DNA of 64,000 nt from Bacteroidales bacterium (GTDB lineage Bacteria > Bacteroidota > Bacteroidia > Bacteroidales > GCA-2748055): contig JAUUZQ010000003.1 of assembly GCA_030589895.1 (NCBI GenBank), positions 1 to 64,000 of the forward strand. Reading direction: 5' to 3'. The notes under the pieces were generated by a model. That model had not been told where the DNA came from, made no database searches, and saw only the letters and a program-made list of their open reading frames with translations. A program made the translations under genes and the position numbers. This document shows, one piece after another, positions 26,014 through 36,023 of the stretch; the stretch's first letter is position 1, and the number at the start of each line of letters is the position of its first letter.

Positions 26014-27270
26014 TTAGAAAGTAGAATTGATTGCTATAACCGGATCCATTCTTGCCGCTTTCCAGGCTGGTGCAATTCCACTTACAAGTCCGATAATCGT
26101 TGAAATGGAAACTCCAAGGATGATATTAGAAGTAGTGAGGTACATCCTGAAATCACCTGTTAAATTTATCAACAAGGTTCCTGTACCAACAATCAATAAT
26201 CCAATTATCCCCCCTGCCAGTGAAAGGAGAACAGATTCGAATAGGAATTCCATCATAATAAAGTAATTCTTTGCACCAATAGCCTTCTGAATTCCAATGA
26301 TATGTGTTCTTTCTTTAACAGACACAAACATGATATTGGCAATACCAAATCCTCCAACAAGAATTGAAAACATCCCGATAAACCATCCGGCTATATTGAT
26401 CACTTTAAAAACCTGATCAAGCTGATTATTTATCAAACTGGTCTGATTTAATGCAAAACTATCATTGTCTTTAGGGTTAATTCTGCGAAACGATCGCATA
26501 AGGAGTCTTACTTCCTCAGTCAGATCCTCTACATTTACCCTTGGTTTTGCCTTTACCCAAATCTGCGGATTCGCCCTGTCACTACGTAAATCAACAAAAC
26601 TCTTCATAAAATTGACAGGGATGAGGATTAATTCATCCAGATTATTAACACTCATCATCCCCTTTCCCTCTTTTGCAATAACGCCGATTATGGATACTTT
26701 GAATCCTGATACTATCACTTCCTTCCCAACAGGATCTACGCCCTCAAATATTTCCTCAGCAAGATCGTATCCCAAAACTGCAATATTACGCCCCCCTTCA
26801 ACTTCAAATGGAGAGAAATATCTCCCTCGTTCAATCTCAAATGACCTGATATTCTGAAAGCCGCCCGATGCTCCAAGCAGAGTAGTATTTTCAGATCTAT
26901 TATTTTTATATTTTACTGTTCTTTGAGTAGATGAGACAAAACAAGCCTCTTCTGCAAGTTGTGAATTCTTCTTCAGAAATTCATTTTCCTTCATAGAGAC
27001 AAGTGGTCTGTTCATATATTTCCACCATGCATACTCCTGTCCATCCTCAGGTGTCCATGGCCATTTTTCAATATACACCACATTATCTCCTAATGAAGAA
27101 ACACTCTCCCTGATATTCATCTCCAGAGAATCTACAATAGTCAAAACAGCAATTATAGCAAAGATTCCAATAGTAATTCCCAATAGCGACAAACCAGACC
27201 GCAACCTGTTCCCTGCAAATGTCTGTAAAGACATTTTCAAACTTTCCCAGATAAATCTTAAAATAATCAT
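26014..27270 (-). CDS. MacB/FtsX-type ABC permease
   Basis: 418 residues. One helix at about 22-45 (LSLLGITIGIFAIIAVLTIV), a large periplasmic MacB-like domain (about 50-280), then three C-terminal helices (about 290-410) of the FtsX domain (ILVGGFGIANIMFVSVKERTHIIGIQKAIGAK: start ILVGGFGIANIM, end IGIQKAIGAK). This belongs to the LolCE/MacB exporters that extract lipoproteins, peptides or antibiotics using a partner ATPase. No ATPase or membrane-fusion partner is adjacent, so the partner lies elsewhere. Divergent from purH. Confidence 0.92.
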   Translation of the reverse strand: MIILRFIWESLKMSLQTFAGNRLRSGLSLLGITIGIFAIIAVLTIVDSLEMNIRESVSSLGDNVVYIEKWPWTPEDGQEYAWWKYMNRPLVSMKENEFLKKNSQLAEEACFVSSTQRTVKYKNNRSENTTLLGASGGFQNIRSFEIERGRYFSPFEVEGGRNIAVLGYDLAEEIFEGVDPVGKEVIVSGFKVSIIGVIAKEGKGMMSVNNLDELILIPVNFMKSFVDLRSDRANPQIWVKAKPRVNVEDLTEEVRLLMRSFRRINPKDNDSFALNQTSLINNQLDQVFKVINIAGWFIGMFSILVGGFGIANIMFVSVKERTHIIGIQKAIGAKNYFIMMEFLFESVLLSLAGGIIGLLIVGTGTLLINLTGDFRMYLTTSNIILGVSISTIIGLVSGIAPAWKAARMDPVIAINSTF

Positions 27271-27303
27271 GTTGCCTATGTAAGAAACTCCATAAACGTT
27301 TCG

Positions 27304-27311
27304 TAATTTTG
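27304..27311 (+). promoter_or_regulatory. Candidate -7 element for purH-mre-rod operon
   Basis: TAATTTTG fits TAnnTTTG exactly. The implied leader is about 120 nt and contains only weak pairing; I see no recognisable purine riboswitch. A -33 TTTG is not clear. Confidence 0.35.
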
Positions 27312-27436
27312 CGCGAACGCATTTTTACGCAAGATAAAACTTTAGCACAACTAAAAACTATTCTTGGTAAACAAGTGTGTTTTATTTACTTTCACACTCT
27401 CAATAATATAACAGTAAAAAATAGCAATTATTTTAT

Positions 27437-28960
27437 ATGAGTACGAGCAAAAAAATTAAATCGGCACTTATTTCTGTATTCTACAAAGAAAATCTTGAGG
27501 GAATAGTAAAAAAGTTAGATGAACTGGGGATTACAATCTATTCAACAGGTGGAACCAAAGAGTTTATCGAAAAACAGAATATCCCGGTTTCAACAGTAGA
27601 ATCTCTGACCAGCTATCCATCCATTCTGGGCGGTCGTGTAAAGACTTTGCATCCAAAAGTTTTTGGGGGAATACTATCCAGAAGAGATAACAATTCAGAT
27701 ATTGCCCAGCTTGCCGAATATGATATTCCTGAAATTGATCTGGTAATAGTGGATCTGTATCCATTTGAAGAGACTGTTGCCTCCGGAGCTTCGGAAGCTG
27801 ATATTATTGAAAAAATTGACATTGGAGGTATTTCCTTAATTCGCGCAGCCGCTAAAAACTTCAAAGATGTATTGGTGGTATCTTCCAGAAAACAGTATGG
27901 CGATCTACTGAATCTACTTGAGAAAAATGATGGTGAGACCTCAATGGAGGACCGGAAAATTTTCGCCGGTGAAGCATTCAACATTTCTTCACATTACGAT
28001 TCAGCTATATTCAACTTTTTTGATGGGGATAAAGGATCTGCGCTAAAAGTAAGTCTGCAGTCTGCAAGAACACTTCGCTATGGTGAGAATCCTCACCAAA
28101 AAGGCGTCTACTATGGTAATTTTGAAGAGATGTTTGAGCAGTTGCATGGAAGAGAAATATCCTATAATAATCTTCTGGACATTGATGCTGCAGTTGGCTT
28201 GATCAATGATTTTGAGGATACTACATTTGCCATCTTAAAACACAACAATGCATGTGGAATAGCCAGCAGAGATAAGCTGTCGCAGGCTTGGAAAGATGCA
28301 CTGGCAGGAGACCCGGTTTCTGCATTTGGCGGCATCCTGGTCTGCAACAAAGTCATTGATGCCGACACAGCCAGGGAGATGACAAAAATTTTCTTTGAAG
28401 TATCCATTGCACCGGGATACGATGAAGAAGCACTTGAAATTCTGAAAGAAAAAAAGAACAGGATCATTCTTATCCTGAAAGAAATGAAACTTCAGGATCT
28501 TACATTTCGGACTGTACTCAATGGAGCAATTGTTCAGGATAGAGATCTTAAGATTGAAACAGCTGGTGACCTCACCGTAGTTACAGAATTGAAACCCAGC
28601 GAAAATAATATTGCCGACCTTCTTTTTGCAAACAAACTGGTAAAGCACACCAAATCAAATGCAATCATATTGGTAAAAAATCGTCAGCTGCTTGCCTCTG
28701 GAGTTGGACAAACTTCCAGAGTAGATGCACTGAACCAAGCCATTGAAAAAGCAAAGAATTTCAATTTTGATCTGGAAGGATCTGTTATGGCATCCGATGC
28801 ATTTTTCCCTTTTCCCGATTGTGTGGAGATTGCAGATCTTTCAGGAGTAACGGCAGTAATACAACCCGGGGGGTCGATAAGAGATAAGGATTCAATTAAT
28901 TATTGTAATCAGCATAAAATGAGTATGGTTACAACCGGATTTAGACATTTTAAACATTAA
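27437..28960 (+). CDS. purH: Bifunctional AICAR formyltransferase / IMP cyclohydrolase
   Basis: 507 residues, usual length. The N-terminal IMP cyclohydrolase domain (about 1-195) shows KIKSALISVFYK, STGGTKEF and GGRVKTLHPKVFGGIL. The formyltransferase domain (about 200-507) holds the catalytic Lys268-His269 in KHNNACGIA and ends PGGSIRDKDSI. It performs the last two steps of IMP synthesis. It leads the rod-shape operon: mreB starts 12 bp after its stop codon. This order is frequent in Bacteroidota. Confidence 0.97.
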   Translation: MSTSKKIKSALISVFYKENLEGIVKKLDELGITIYSTGGTKEFIEKQNIPVSTVESLTSYPSILGGRVKTLHPKVFGGILSRRDNNSDIAQLAEYDIPEIDLVIVDLYPFEETVASGASEADIIEKIDIGGISLIRAAAKNFKDVLVVSSRKQYGDLLNLLEKNDGETSMEDRKIFAGEAFNISSHYDSAIFNFFDGDKGSALKVSLQSARTLRYGENPHQKGVYYGNFEEMFEQLHGREISYNNLLDIDAAVGLINDFEDTTFAILKHNNACGIASRDKLSQAWKDALAGDPVSAFGGILVCNKVIDADTAREMTKIFFEVSIAPGYDEEALEILKEKKNRIILILKEMKLQDLTFRTVLNGAIVQDRDLKIETAGDLTVVTELKPSENNIADLLFANKLVKHTKSNAIILVKNRQLLASGVGQTSRVDALNQAIEKAKNFNFDLEGSVMASDAFFPFPDCVEIADLSGVTAVIQPGGSIRDKDSINYCNQHKMSMVTTGFRHFKH

Positions 28961-28972
28961 TAAAGAATATAG

Positions 28973-29992
28973 ATGGGACTTTTTTCGTTTCAGCAGGAGC
29001 TGGCAATAGACTTGGGCACAGCCAACACAATTATTATTCACAATGATAAAGTGGTGGTAAATGAACCTTCAATCGTTGCCGTTGACCAGCACACAGGCAA
29101 ACTAATTGCCATTGGAGAGAAAGCGCGACAAATGCATGGGAAAACGCATGAAAACATAAAGACAATCAGACCACTCAGGGATGGAGTGATTGCTGACTTT
29201 CATGCGGCGGAAATGATGATTCGCGGGATGATAAAGATGATCAGTACAAAGAAGAGGCTTTTTACCCCTTCCCTGAAAATGGTAGTTTGTATACCATCAG
29301 GGAGTACTGAAGTGGAGATACGTGCAGTACGAGACTCTTCTGAGCATGCAGGCGGACGGGATGTCTACATGATCTATGAACCCATGGCAGCAGCCATTGG
29401 TATTGGACTCGACGTTGAAGCACCAATAGGATGTATGGTGGTTGATATCGGAGGAGGAACAACTGAAATAGCTGTTATTGCATTGGGGGGTATAGTTTGC
29501 AATCAGTCTATCCGAATAGCTGGTGATGGACTTACAACTGATATTCAAACATATATGCGTCATCAGCATAATATAAAGATCGGAGAAAGAACTGCTGAAG
29601 AGATAAAAATACAGGTTGGGTCTGCCCTTCCTGAGTTGGAAGATCCACCACAGGACTTTTATGTACGGGGACCAAATCTGATGACTGCAATGCCAATTGA
29701 GATTCCTATATCCTACCAGGAAATTGCACATTGTTTGGATAAATCCTTATCAAAAGTTGAAACAGCAATTCTATCTGTTTTGGAACAAACTCCTCCTGAA
29801 TTGTATGCTGACATAGTGGGCAAGGGAATTTACCTCGCAGGAGGTGGAGCTCTCCTCAGAGGTCTGGATAAACGATTGAGCGATAAAATAAGTATCCCCT
29901 TTCATATTGCAGAAGATCCTCTTCAGGCAGTAGCAAGAGGCACTGGTATAGCACTCAAAAATATAAATAAGTTTCCGTTCCTGATGAAATAG
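28973..29992 (+). CDS. mreB: Rod shape-determining protein MreB
   Basis: 339 residues. Actin-like ATPase that forms membrane-associated filaments guiding lateral wall synthesis. Visible are phosphate 1 motif LAIDLGTANTIIIH, phosphate 2 motif MVVDIGGGTTEIAVIALGG and adenosine motif GIYLAGGGALLRGLDK. The N-terminal amphipathic MGLFSFQQE may bind the membrane. mreC follows 8 bp after the stop. Confidence 0.97.
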   Translation: MGLFSFQQELAIDLGTANTIIIHNDKVVVNEPSIVAVDQHTGKLIAIGEKARQMHGKTHENIKTIRPLRDGVIADFHAAEMMIRGMIKMISTKKRLFTPSLKMVVCIPSGSTEVEIRAVRDSSEHAGGRDVYMIYEPMAAAIGIGLDVEAPIGCMVVDIGGGTTEIAVIALGGIVCNQSIRIAGDGLTTDIQTYMRHQHNIKIGERTAEEIKIQVGSALPELEDPPQDFYVRGPNLMTAMPIEIPISYQEIAHCLDKSLSKVETAILSVLEQTPPELYADIVGKGIYLAGGGALLRGLDKRLSDKISIPFHIAEDPLQAVARGTGIALKNINKFPFLMK

Positions 29993-30000
29993 AGTAAGCC

Positions 30001-30813
30001 ATGAAAACGCTACTCAAATTGCTAAATAAATATAGTTATGTACTGGTTTTTCTTGTTCTGGAGACCATTGCAATTGTATTGCTAAGCAATCATAATTACT
30101 ACCAGCATTCAAGAATTCTGAATACAAATCGTGAGATAACAGGATATATCTATGACAGGATAGACGGCACAAGAGAATACCTGTCTCTTAAGATGACAAA
30201 TGAAATTCTGGTGAGTGAAAATTCAAATCTCAGGAATAAACTGGCAGATATTTCATTGAATAAAACTGAGCTCTCAATAGCAGAAGTACAGAGATTGAGC
30301 TACTATACTCCTGCGCGAATTGTCCATAGCACAGTACACAAACAACTCAATTATCTTACAATAAATAAGGGAAGGAAGCAAGGGGTCATGCGTGACATGG
30401 CGGTTATTAGTGAAGAAGGGATTGTGGGTATTGTCCTTGAATCATCACCAAATTTCGCTACCATACTTCCAATTATTAACAGAGATTTCAGGTTAAGTAC
30501 TAAGATAAAGAAGAATAATTTTACCGGAATTCTGCACTGGGATGGGAACTCTCCACAGCAAGCAGTTTTAAACGAAATACCTTATCATGCTGATGTTCAG
30601 ATTGGTGATACTGTTATAACAAGTGGTTTTTCAGCAATATTTCCTGAAGGTCTGCATGTTGGTACAATTTCAGATTATTCACTTAAGGAGGGAAACTTTT
30701 ATAGCATTCATATTCAACTGGGTACAAATTTTAACAATCTTTTTTATGTGAATGTCATTAAGAATTATCTCCAGGAGGAGCAGCGCATACTTGAAGAAAA
30801 AATAAAGCAATGA
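30001..30813 (+). CDS. mreC: Rod shape-determining protein MreC
   Basis: 270 residues. A short cytoplasmic start, one membrane helix (about 12-30, YVLVFLVLETIAIVLLS), a coiled coil (about 60-95) and a periplasmic beta domain (about 100-250) with ARIVHSTVHKQLNYLTINKG, RDMAVISEEGIVGIVLES and ITSGFSAIFPEGLHVG. MreC organises PBP2-RodA with MreD. Its last codons overlap the mreD start by 4 bp (ATGA). Confidence 0.95.
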   Translation: MKTLLKLLNKYSYVLVFLVLETIAIVLLSNHNYYQHSRILNTNREITGYIYDRIDGTREYLSLKMTNEILVSENSNLRNKLADISLNKTELSIAEVQRLSYYTPARIVHSTVHKQLNYLTINKGRKQGVMRDMAVISEEGIVGIVLESSPNFATILPIINRDFRLSTKIKKNNFTGILHWDGNSPQQAVLNEIPYHADVQIGDTVITSGFSAIFPEGLHVGTISDYSLKEGNFYSIHIQLGTNFNNLFYVNVIKNYLQEEQRILEEKIKQ

Positions 30814-31316
30814 TTCGAATAGTAGGAAGAAATATTATCAGATTCCTTGTTCTGCTCCTTATCCAGGTGCTGGTATTGGATAATATTCTTATCAACGCTT
30901 ATCTCAATCCCTATTTCTATGTTCTGTTCATTGTCCTGATGCCCTTTGAAACTCCGCGATGGCTATTGTTAGTAACAGCTTTCATGCTGGGAATTAGCGT
31001 GGATTTGTTCACAAATACACTGGGAATGCACGCATTCGCAACTGTCTTTATGGCATTTCTGCGTCCATGGATACTCAGCATATTTGCGCCCAGGGATGGA
31101 TATGAACCTGACACTTTTCCTCGGGTTTTCTACTATGGATTTAACTGGTTTCTAAGGTATTCACTGGTGATGGTATTCCTGCATCACATTGCTCTGTTCT
31201 ATATTGAAGTATTTCACTTTCAAGATTTTTTAAGTACCTTTCTACGCGTAATATTGAGTACATTATTGACCACCTCAACAATAATTCTCAGTCAATATTT
31301 TATCTACAGAAAATAG
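30810..31316 (+). CDS. mreD: Rod shape-determining protein MreD
   Basis: 168 residues, about five membrane helices. The conserved PYFYVLFIVLMPFETPRWLLL and GISVDLFTNTLGMHAFATV segments identify the small integral-membrane MreD/YrvD-like subunit. The start overlaps mreC and its TAG stop is followed immediately by the ATG of the PBP2 gene, so expression should be tightly coupled. Confidence 0.93.
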   Translation: MIRIVGRNIIRFLVLLLIQVLVLDNILINAYLNPYFYVLFIVLMPFETPRWLLLVTAFMLGISVDLFTNTLGMHAFATVFMAFLRPWILSIFAPRDGYEPDTFPRVFYYGFNWFLRYSLVMVFLHHIALFYIEVFHFQDFLSTFLRVILSTLLTTSTIILSQYFIYRK

Positions 31317-33143
31317 ATGAAGCAGTACGATAACAGGAAGTATGTTTTTATTGCTGTATCCATTCTTGTAGGATTGGTATTTATTATCAGGCTTTTTTTT
31401 CTTCAGGTTGTAGACAAATCATACAAGATCTCAGCAGAGAATAATTCCCAAAGCCATGTAGTAATCTTTCCTGCCAGGGGATTGATTTATGATAGAAATG
31501 GTGAATTGCTTGTATCAAACCAGGCAGCATATGATATCATGGTCATACCAAACTCTGTGAAAGAGTTCGATACTACTGATTTTTGCCAAATCCTGAACAT
31601 CACCAGGGAAAGTCTCATAAACCGTCTTGATAAAGCCAAATCCTATTCATGGAGGGTAAGGTCTGTTTTTATGAAACAGCTAAGCAATGAAAATGCAGCT
31701 GTTTTTCAGGAAAAAATGTATCAATTTCCTGGATTTTACCTTCAGACAAGAACACTCAGAACATATTCCAAGCCAGTTGCTTCTCATATTCTGGGTTATG
31801 TAGGTGAAGTTAATAAAAGAGATCTTGAGGCTTCTGATTACTATAAAATGGGTGACTATACCGGTATAATTGGTATTGAGAAATCATATGAGGAAGTTCT
31901 TCGGGGTGAAAAAGGCTTAAAGATTTACCTGAAAGATGTTCACAACAGAATCATTGGATCATACGAAGATGGGAAATATGATATTCCTGTTAAGGTAGGG
32001 AAGAATATGATAATCACACTGGATTCTGAGTTGCAAGAATATGGTGAAACGCTAATTCAAAACTACATTGGCAGTATTGTAGCCATTGAACCTAAAACAG
32101 GCGAAATCCTCTCTATGATAAGCTCTCCAACTGTTGATCCTAATCTGCTTGTTGGAAGAAACCTGGGAGAAACCATCAGCAAACTATCTACCGACACATT
32201 AAAGCCCTTGTTTAACCGTGCAGTGATGGCACAATATCCTCCGGGGTCAACCTTTAAGACTGTTACAGGATTAATAGGGCTACATGAAAAGGTGATCAGA
32301 ACTTCAACAGCTTTTGGATGTCAATACGGCTTTCATTATAGAAATATTCATGTGGGCTGTCACTCTCATGACTCCCCTCTGGACTTTATAAAAGCAGTTC
32401 AAAATTCATGTAATTCATACTTCTGTAATGTTTTTAGAAGAATTTTGGAGAATCCTGCTTATGAAAATACAGAAACATCTTTTATTAAATGGCAGGAACA
32501 TGTTACATCATTCGGTTTTGGTGACAGGCTGAATTCCGACATCCCCAATGAGTTAAAAGGTAATATCCCTACAGTAAATTATTATGACAAAATTTATGGT
32601 TCGGGCCATTGGAACTTCCTAACTGTTATTTCACTTGCAATTGGCCAGGGTGAAATATTGATCACCCCCCTTCAGATGGCAAATATGACAGCAACAATAG
32701 CCAATAAGGGATATTTTTATACTCCACATTTAGCAAAAGGGATTGAAGGGAAAGACAAAATTGATGCGAGATTCACTGAACCGCATTTCACAACTATAGA
32801 TTCGTCATGCTATGCTCCGGTCATCGATGGAATGGAACTTGCTGTGAATGGAGGAAAAGGATCAACTGCAAGAATTGCCAGGATGAATGATATTGTGATT
32901 TGCGGAAAAACAGGAACAGCAGAAAATCCTCACGGAGCAGACCACTCCATATTTATTGCTTTTGCTCCAAAAGACAATCCCGAAATTGCCATTGCAGTAT
33001 ATGTCGAAAATGAAGGTTTTGGTTCATCCTGGGCAGCTCCTATTGCATCATTAATGATTGAGAAATATCTTAAAAGGGAGGTAAAGAGAAAATGGCTTGA
33101 ACAGTATGTAATAAAAGGAAATACAGCGGATTCAGATGGTTAG
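31317..33143 (+). CDS. mrdA: Penicillin-binding protein 2 (elongasome transpeptidase)
   Basis: 608 residues. One N-terminal helix (about 8-28), a dimerisation or pedestal domain, then the transpeptidase. The active-site motifs are STFK (Ser311), SCN (in NSCNSYFCN) and KTG (in CGKTGTAENP). It cross-links peptidoglycan in side-wall growth together with RodA. The next gene overlaps its end by 8 bp. The insertion around FGCQYGFHYRNIHVGCHSH between SxxK and SxN contains Cys and His residues, present in many Bacteroidota PBP2 proteins. Confidence 0.96.
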   Translation: MKQYDNRKYVFIAVSILVGLVFIIRLFFLQVVDKSYKISAENNSQSHVVIFPARGLIYDRNGELLVSNQAAYDIMVIPNSVKEFDTTDFCQILNITRESLINRLDKAKSYSWRVRSVFMKQLSNENAAVFQEKMYQFPGFYLQTRTLRTYSKPVASHILGYVGEVNKRDLEASDYYKMGDYTGIIGIEKSYEEVLRGEKGLKIYLKDVHNRIIGSYEDGKYDIPVKVGKNMIITLDSELQEYGETLIQNYIGSIVAIEPKTGEILSMISSPTVDPNLLVGRNLGETISKLSTDTLKPLFNRAVMAQYPPGSTFKTVTGLIGLHEKVIRTSTAFGCQYGFHYRNIHVGCHSHDSPLDFIKAVQNSCNSYFCNVFRRILENPAYENTETSFIKWQEHVTSFGFGDRLNSDIPNELKGNIPTVNYYDKIYGSGHWNFLTVISLAIGQGEILITPLQMANMTATIANKGYFYTPHLAKGIEGKDKIDARFTEPHFTTIDSSCYAPVIDGMELAVNGGKGSTARIARMNDIVICGKTGTAENPHGADHSIFIAFAPKDNPEIAIAVYVENEGFGSSWAAPIASLMIEKYLKREVKRKWLEQYVIKGNTADSDG

Positions 33144-34560
33144 AAGGAACAATATATACAGTACCATTGACTGGGCAAGCATATTCATATGGGTGTTACT
33201 TGTCGCATTTGGCTGGATGAATATCTATTCTGCGAATTTTGTAAGCGGAGACGGAGTTGTATTTGATCTTTCAGAGCGCTACGGTAAGCAATTGCTCTTC
33301 ATTGGAGTCTCTATTCTACTGATAATTCTCATTTTCATCCTTGATTCTAAATTTTTCGCATTCTTTGCTTACCCTATGTATGGTATTATTATCTTCTCAT
33401 TAATACTCGTATTTCTTTTGGGGAAGGAAATCAATGGAGCAAAAAGCTGGATTGCTATCGGGGGATTTTATTTTCAACCTTCCGAATATGCGAAGCCTCT
33501 CACTGCCCTGGCCCTGGCACGATTACTCTCATCACATGGTTTTCAATTAAAAGAATTTAAATCATATCTCCTGACGGGAATAGTAATTTTCACTCCGGCA
33601 ATACTTATATTACTTCAGCCTGATATGGGTTCTACGCTGGTCTATTTTGCTTTTCTATTTGTCTTGTACAGGGAAGGATTTTCTCAAAATATAATGATTC
33701 TTGGAGCTTCACTGATCATCCTGTTCGTTGCTACCCTTCTTATTGATGAAATTATTATTCTCGCTTCTATCCTGATTATCTCACTCTTATTATACCGACT
33801 TAGCTCTGGTTCGAACCGAAAGATGATTCTCTTTTTCTTGTTTGGCTCGGGAATTTTCGGATTACTCTTTGGGATAAATTATTTATTTAATGCAGGATAT
33901 TCAAGCTATACCATTTCACTGGTAACATTTTCGATAATAATACTGACAAGCTTTGTACTTGCCATCAGGGCCAGAAAGTCTGCATATTTTAAAATCCTTA
34001 CCGGCTTGATCATTGCCGCATTCTTCATCGTTTTCGTTGATTATGCTATGAATAATATCCTTAAGGAGCACCAGCAGCAAAGAATCTATGTGACACTGGG
34101 GATGAAAGATGATCCACAGGGAGTTGGTTACAATGTGAATCAATCGAAAATTGCAATCGGTTCAGGAGGATTCTCCGGGAAAGGATATTTGCAGGGAACA
34201 CAAACCAAACTTCATTTTGTCCCGGAACAAAGTACCGATTTTATTTTTTGTACTGTTGGTGAAGAATGGGGTTTTATTGGAACTACCCTTGTAATTATTC
34301 TATTTATTAGCCTGATAATAAGACTGATAATCCTTGCTGAACGACAACGGTCTAAATTTAGCAGAATCTACGGATATGGACTTATTGCAATATTGCTAAC
34401 ACATTTCATTGTTAACATTGGAATGACCATAGGACTTTTCCCTGTTATTGGAATTCCCCTGCCATTCTTCAGTTATGGAGGATCGTCTTTGCTCGCCTTC
34501 ACAGTGTTCCTGTTCGTCTTTATCAAACTTGATTCAAACAGAATGGAATTGCTCAGATAA
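33136..34560 (+). CDS. rodA: RodA, SEDS-family peptidoglycan glycosyltransferase
   Basis: 474 residues, ten membrane helices, longer than E. coli RodA (370) because of an insert of about 100 residues with additional helices around LLIDEIIILASILIISLLLY. SEDS motifs: YFQPSEYAKPLTALALARLL, QPDMGSTLVYF, HFVPEQSTDFIFCTVGEEWGF (start HFVPEQSTDF, end VGEEWGF) and PFFSYGGSS. It polymerises lipid II in the elongasome, with PBP2 as partner. Last gene of the operon. Confidence 0.96.
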   Translation: MVRRNNIYSTIDWASIFIWVLLVAFGWMNIYSANFVSGDGVVFDLSERYGKQLLFIGVSILLIILIFILDSKFFAFFAYPMYGIIIFSLILVFLLGKEINGAKSWIAIGGFYFQPSEYAKPLTALALARLLSSHGFQLKEFKSYLLTGIVIFTPAILILLQPDMGSTLVYFAFLFVLYREGFSQNIMILGASLIILFVATLLIDEIIILASILIISLLLYRLSSGSNRKMILFFLFGSGIFGLLFGINYLFNAGYSSYTISLVTFSIIILTSFVLAIRARKSAYFKILTGLIIAAFFIVFVDYAMNNILKEHQQQRIYVTLGMKDDPQGVGYNVNQSKIAIGSGGFSGKGYLQGTQTKLHFVPEQSTDFIFCTVGEEWGFIGTTLVIILFISLIIRLIILAERQRSKFSRIYGYGLIAILLTHFIVNIGMTIGLFPVIGIPLPFFSYGGSSLLAFTVFLFVFIKLDSNRMELLR

Positions 34561-34615
34561 ACAGAGACATAGGCCATAACAATATCCTTAATCTGCAATT
34601 CTCCTCTATTTTTTG

Positions 34616-34623
34616 TACCTTTG
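34616..34623 (+). promoter_or_regulatory. Bacteroidota -7 element for the KamA-like gene
   Basis: TACCTTTG (followed by CA) is a textbook Bacteroidota -7 element, 44 bp before the ATG at 34668. The upstream sequence at the -33 position reads TCTG rather than TTTG. Confidence 0.6.
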
Positions 34624-34667
34624 CAACCCGCCGCTTTTTGGTGAAATTTAATATTTTTGATAAATAA

Positions 34668-36023
34668 ATGAAATTGTACAAAGCATATACCAGACGTAAC
34701 ATTGGAAAAATTGAAGAGTTATCTGCTTTATCAAGTCAACAATTACATGAGATCAAGGTAGTATCACATGTCCTGCCTTTCAAAACTAATAATTACGTTG
34801 TTGAAGAGTTAATAGACTGGAACAATTTTGAAAATGACCCCATGTTTATTCTCAATTTTCCTCAACGTGATATGCTAAAGGAGAGCCATTTCAATCATTT
34901 ATCTGAGCTTATTAAAAACAAGGCTCCGAAAGAGGAAATTGACAAATATGTGCATCACATCAGGCTTCAGCTGAATCCGCACCCTGCCGGACAAATGGAG
35001 CACAATGTTCCTTCTTTGAATGGTAAAAAACTCAATGGTATACAACACAAATACCGGGAAACAATACTCTTTTTTCCATCTCAGGGACAAACGTGTCATG
35101 CCTATTGTACTTTCTGTTTTCGCTGGCCTCAATTTTCCGGAATGGATGATATGAAATTCGGCATGAAGCAGACGAAACTTCTGATCAATTACCTTAAGCA
35201 GAACAAAGACATTACTGATATCCTGATTACAGGTGGTGATCCACTCGTCATGAAAGCAAGTATTCTTGCCCACTATATTGATGCAATTATTGCAGCAGAC
35301 CTACCCCAGATAAAAACGATAAGAATAGGTACAAAATCACTCTCATTCTGGCCATACAGGTTTCTCACAGATCCTGATTCAGAAGAGATACTTGATATTT
35401 TTAAGAGAGTTACTGACGCAGGCATTCACCTGGCTATTATGTCACACTTTAATCATCCACAAGAGCTAAACACGGATGCTGTTGTTAAAGCAGTTGACAA
35501 AATCAAGCAAACCGGAGCACAAATCAGAACACAATCTCCACTTCTTCACCATATCAATGATGATCCTGCTATCTGGTCTGAGATGTGGAGGAAACAAGTT
35601 AATCTGGGAATGATTCCTTATTATATGTTTATTGCCAGAGATACGGGTGCACACTCCTATTTTGGCGTAAATCTGCAGAATGCTTTTAATATTTTTCAAA
35701 ATGCATATCAAAACGTAAGCGGAATATGCAGAACGGTTCGGGGACCCAGCATGTCTTCCAGTCCGGGAAAGATACAAATAACAGGAGTAGCAAGCATTAA
35801 GGGTGAGAAAGTGTATGTATTAAACTTCATTCAGGGACGGGTTCCTGAGTGGGTTGGTCAGCCATTCTTTGCCAAATATAATCCTGATGCACAATGGATC
35901 GATGACCTTGAGCCTGCCTTTGGAGAAAAGGAATTTTTCTATGAGAAAGAGTATCAACGCTTATTAAAAACTGAAAAACTACCAGAGACGGTTCTCATTA
36001 CCGAGGATTTACAATCTGCTTAA
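34668..36023 (+). CDS. KamA-family radical SAM protein (lysine 2,3-aminomutase-like)
   Basis: 451 residues. The radical SAM cysteines are Cys143-x3-Cys147-x2-Cys150 in TCHAYCTFCFRWP. Next come the DILITGGDPLVM glycine motif and the RIGTKSLSFWPYRF strand typical of KamA. True lysine 2,3-aminomutases also bind PLP on a C-terminal lysine; the candidate here is in SSSPGKIQITG, which I consider likely. The substrate may be lysine or another amino acid. No EF-P gene is near, so an EpmB role is not supported. The stop overlaps that of the convergent AcpH-like gene by 4 bp. Confidence 0.88.
   Translation: MKLYKAYTRRNIGKIEELSALSSQQLHEIKVVSHVLPFKTNNYVVEELIDWNNFENDPMFILNFPQRDMLKESHFNHLSELIKNKAPKEEIDKYVHHIRLQLNPHPAGQMEHNVPSLNGKKLNGIQHKYRETILFFPSQGQTCHAYCTFCFRWPQFSGMDDMKFGMKQTKLLINYLKQNKDITDILITGGDPLVMKASILAHYIDAIIAADLPQIKTIRIGTKSLSFWPYRFLTDPDSEEILDIFKRVTDAGIHLAIMSHFNHPQELNTDAVVKAVDKIKQTGAQIRTQSPLLHHINDDPAIWSEMWRKQVNLGMIPYYMFIARDTGAHSYFGVNLQNAFNIFQNAYQNVSGICRTVRGPSMSSSPGKIQITGVASIKGEKVYVLNFIQGRVPEWVGQPFFAKYNPDAQWIDDLEPAFGEKEFFYEKEYQRLLKTEKLPETVLITEDLQSA

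Noticed and set aside
27312-27436. Purine riboswitch in the purH leader
   Set aside because: No conserved aptamer-like pairing was seen; only weak 4-5 bp stems.
27437-34560. Rod-shape operon behind purH as a novelty
   Set aside because: The order purH-mreBCD-mrdA-rodA is standard in Bacteroidota.
34668-36023. EF-P lysine aminomutase EpmB
   Set aside because: The protein is longer than EpmB and no efp or epmA gene is near.
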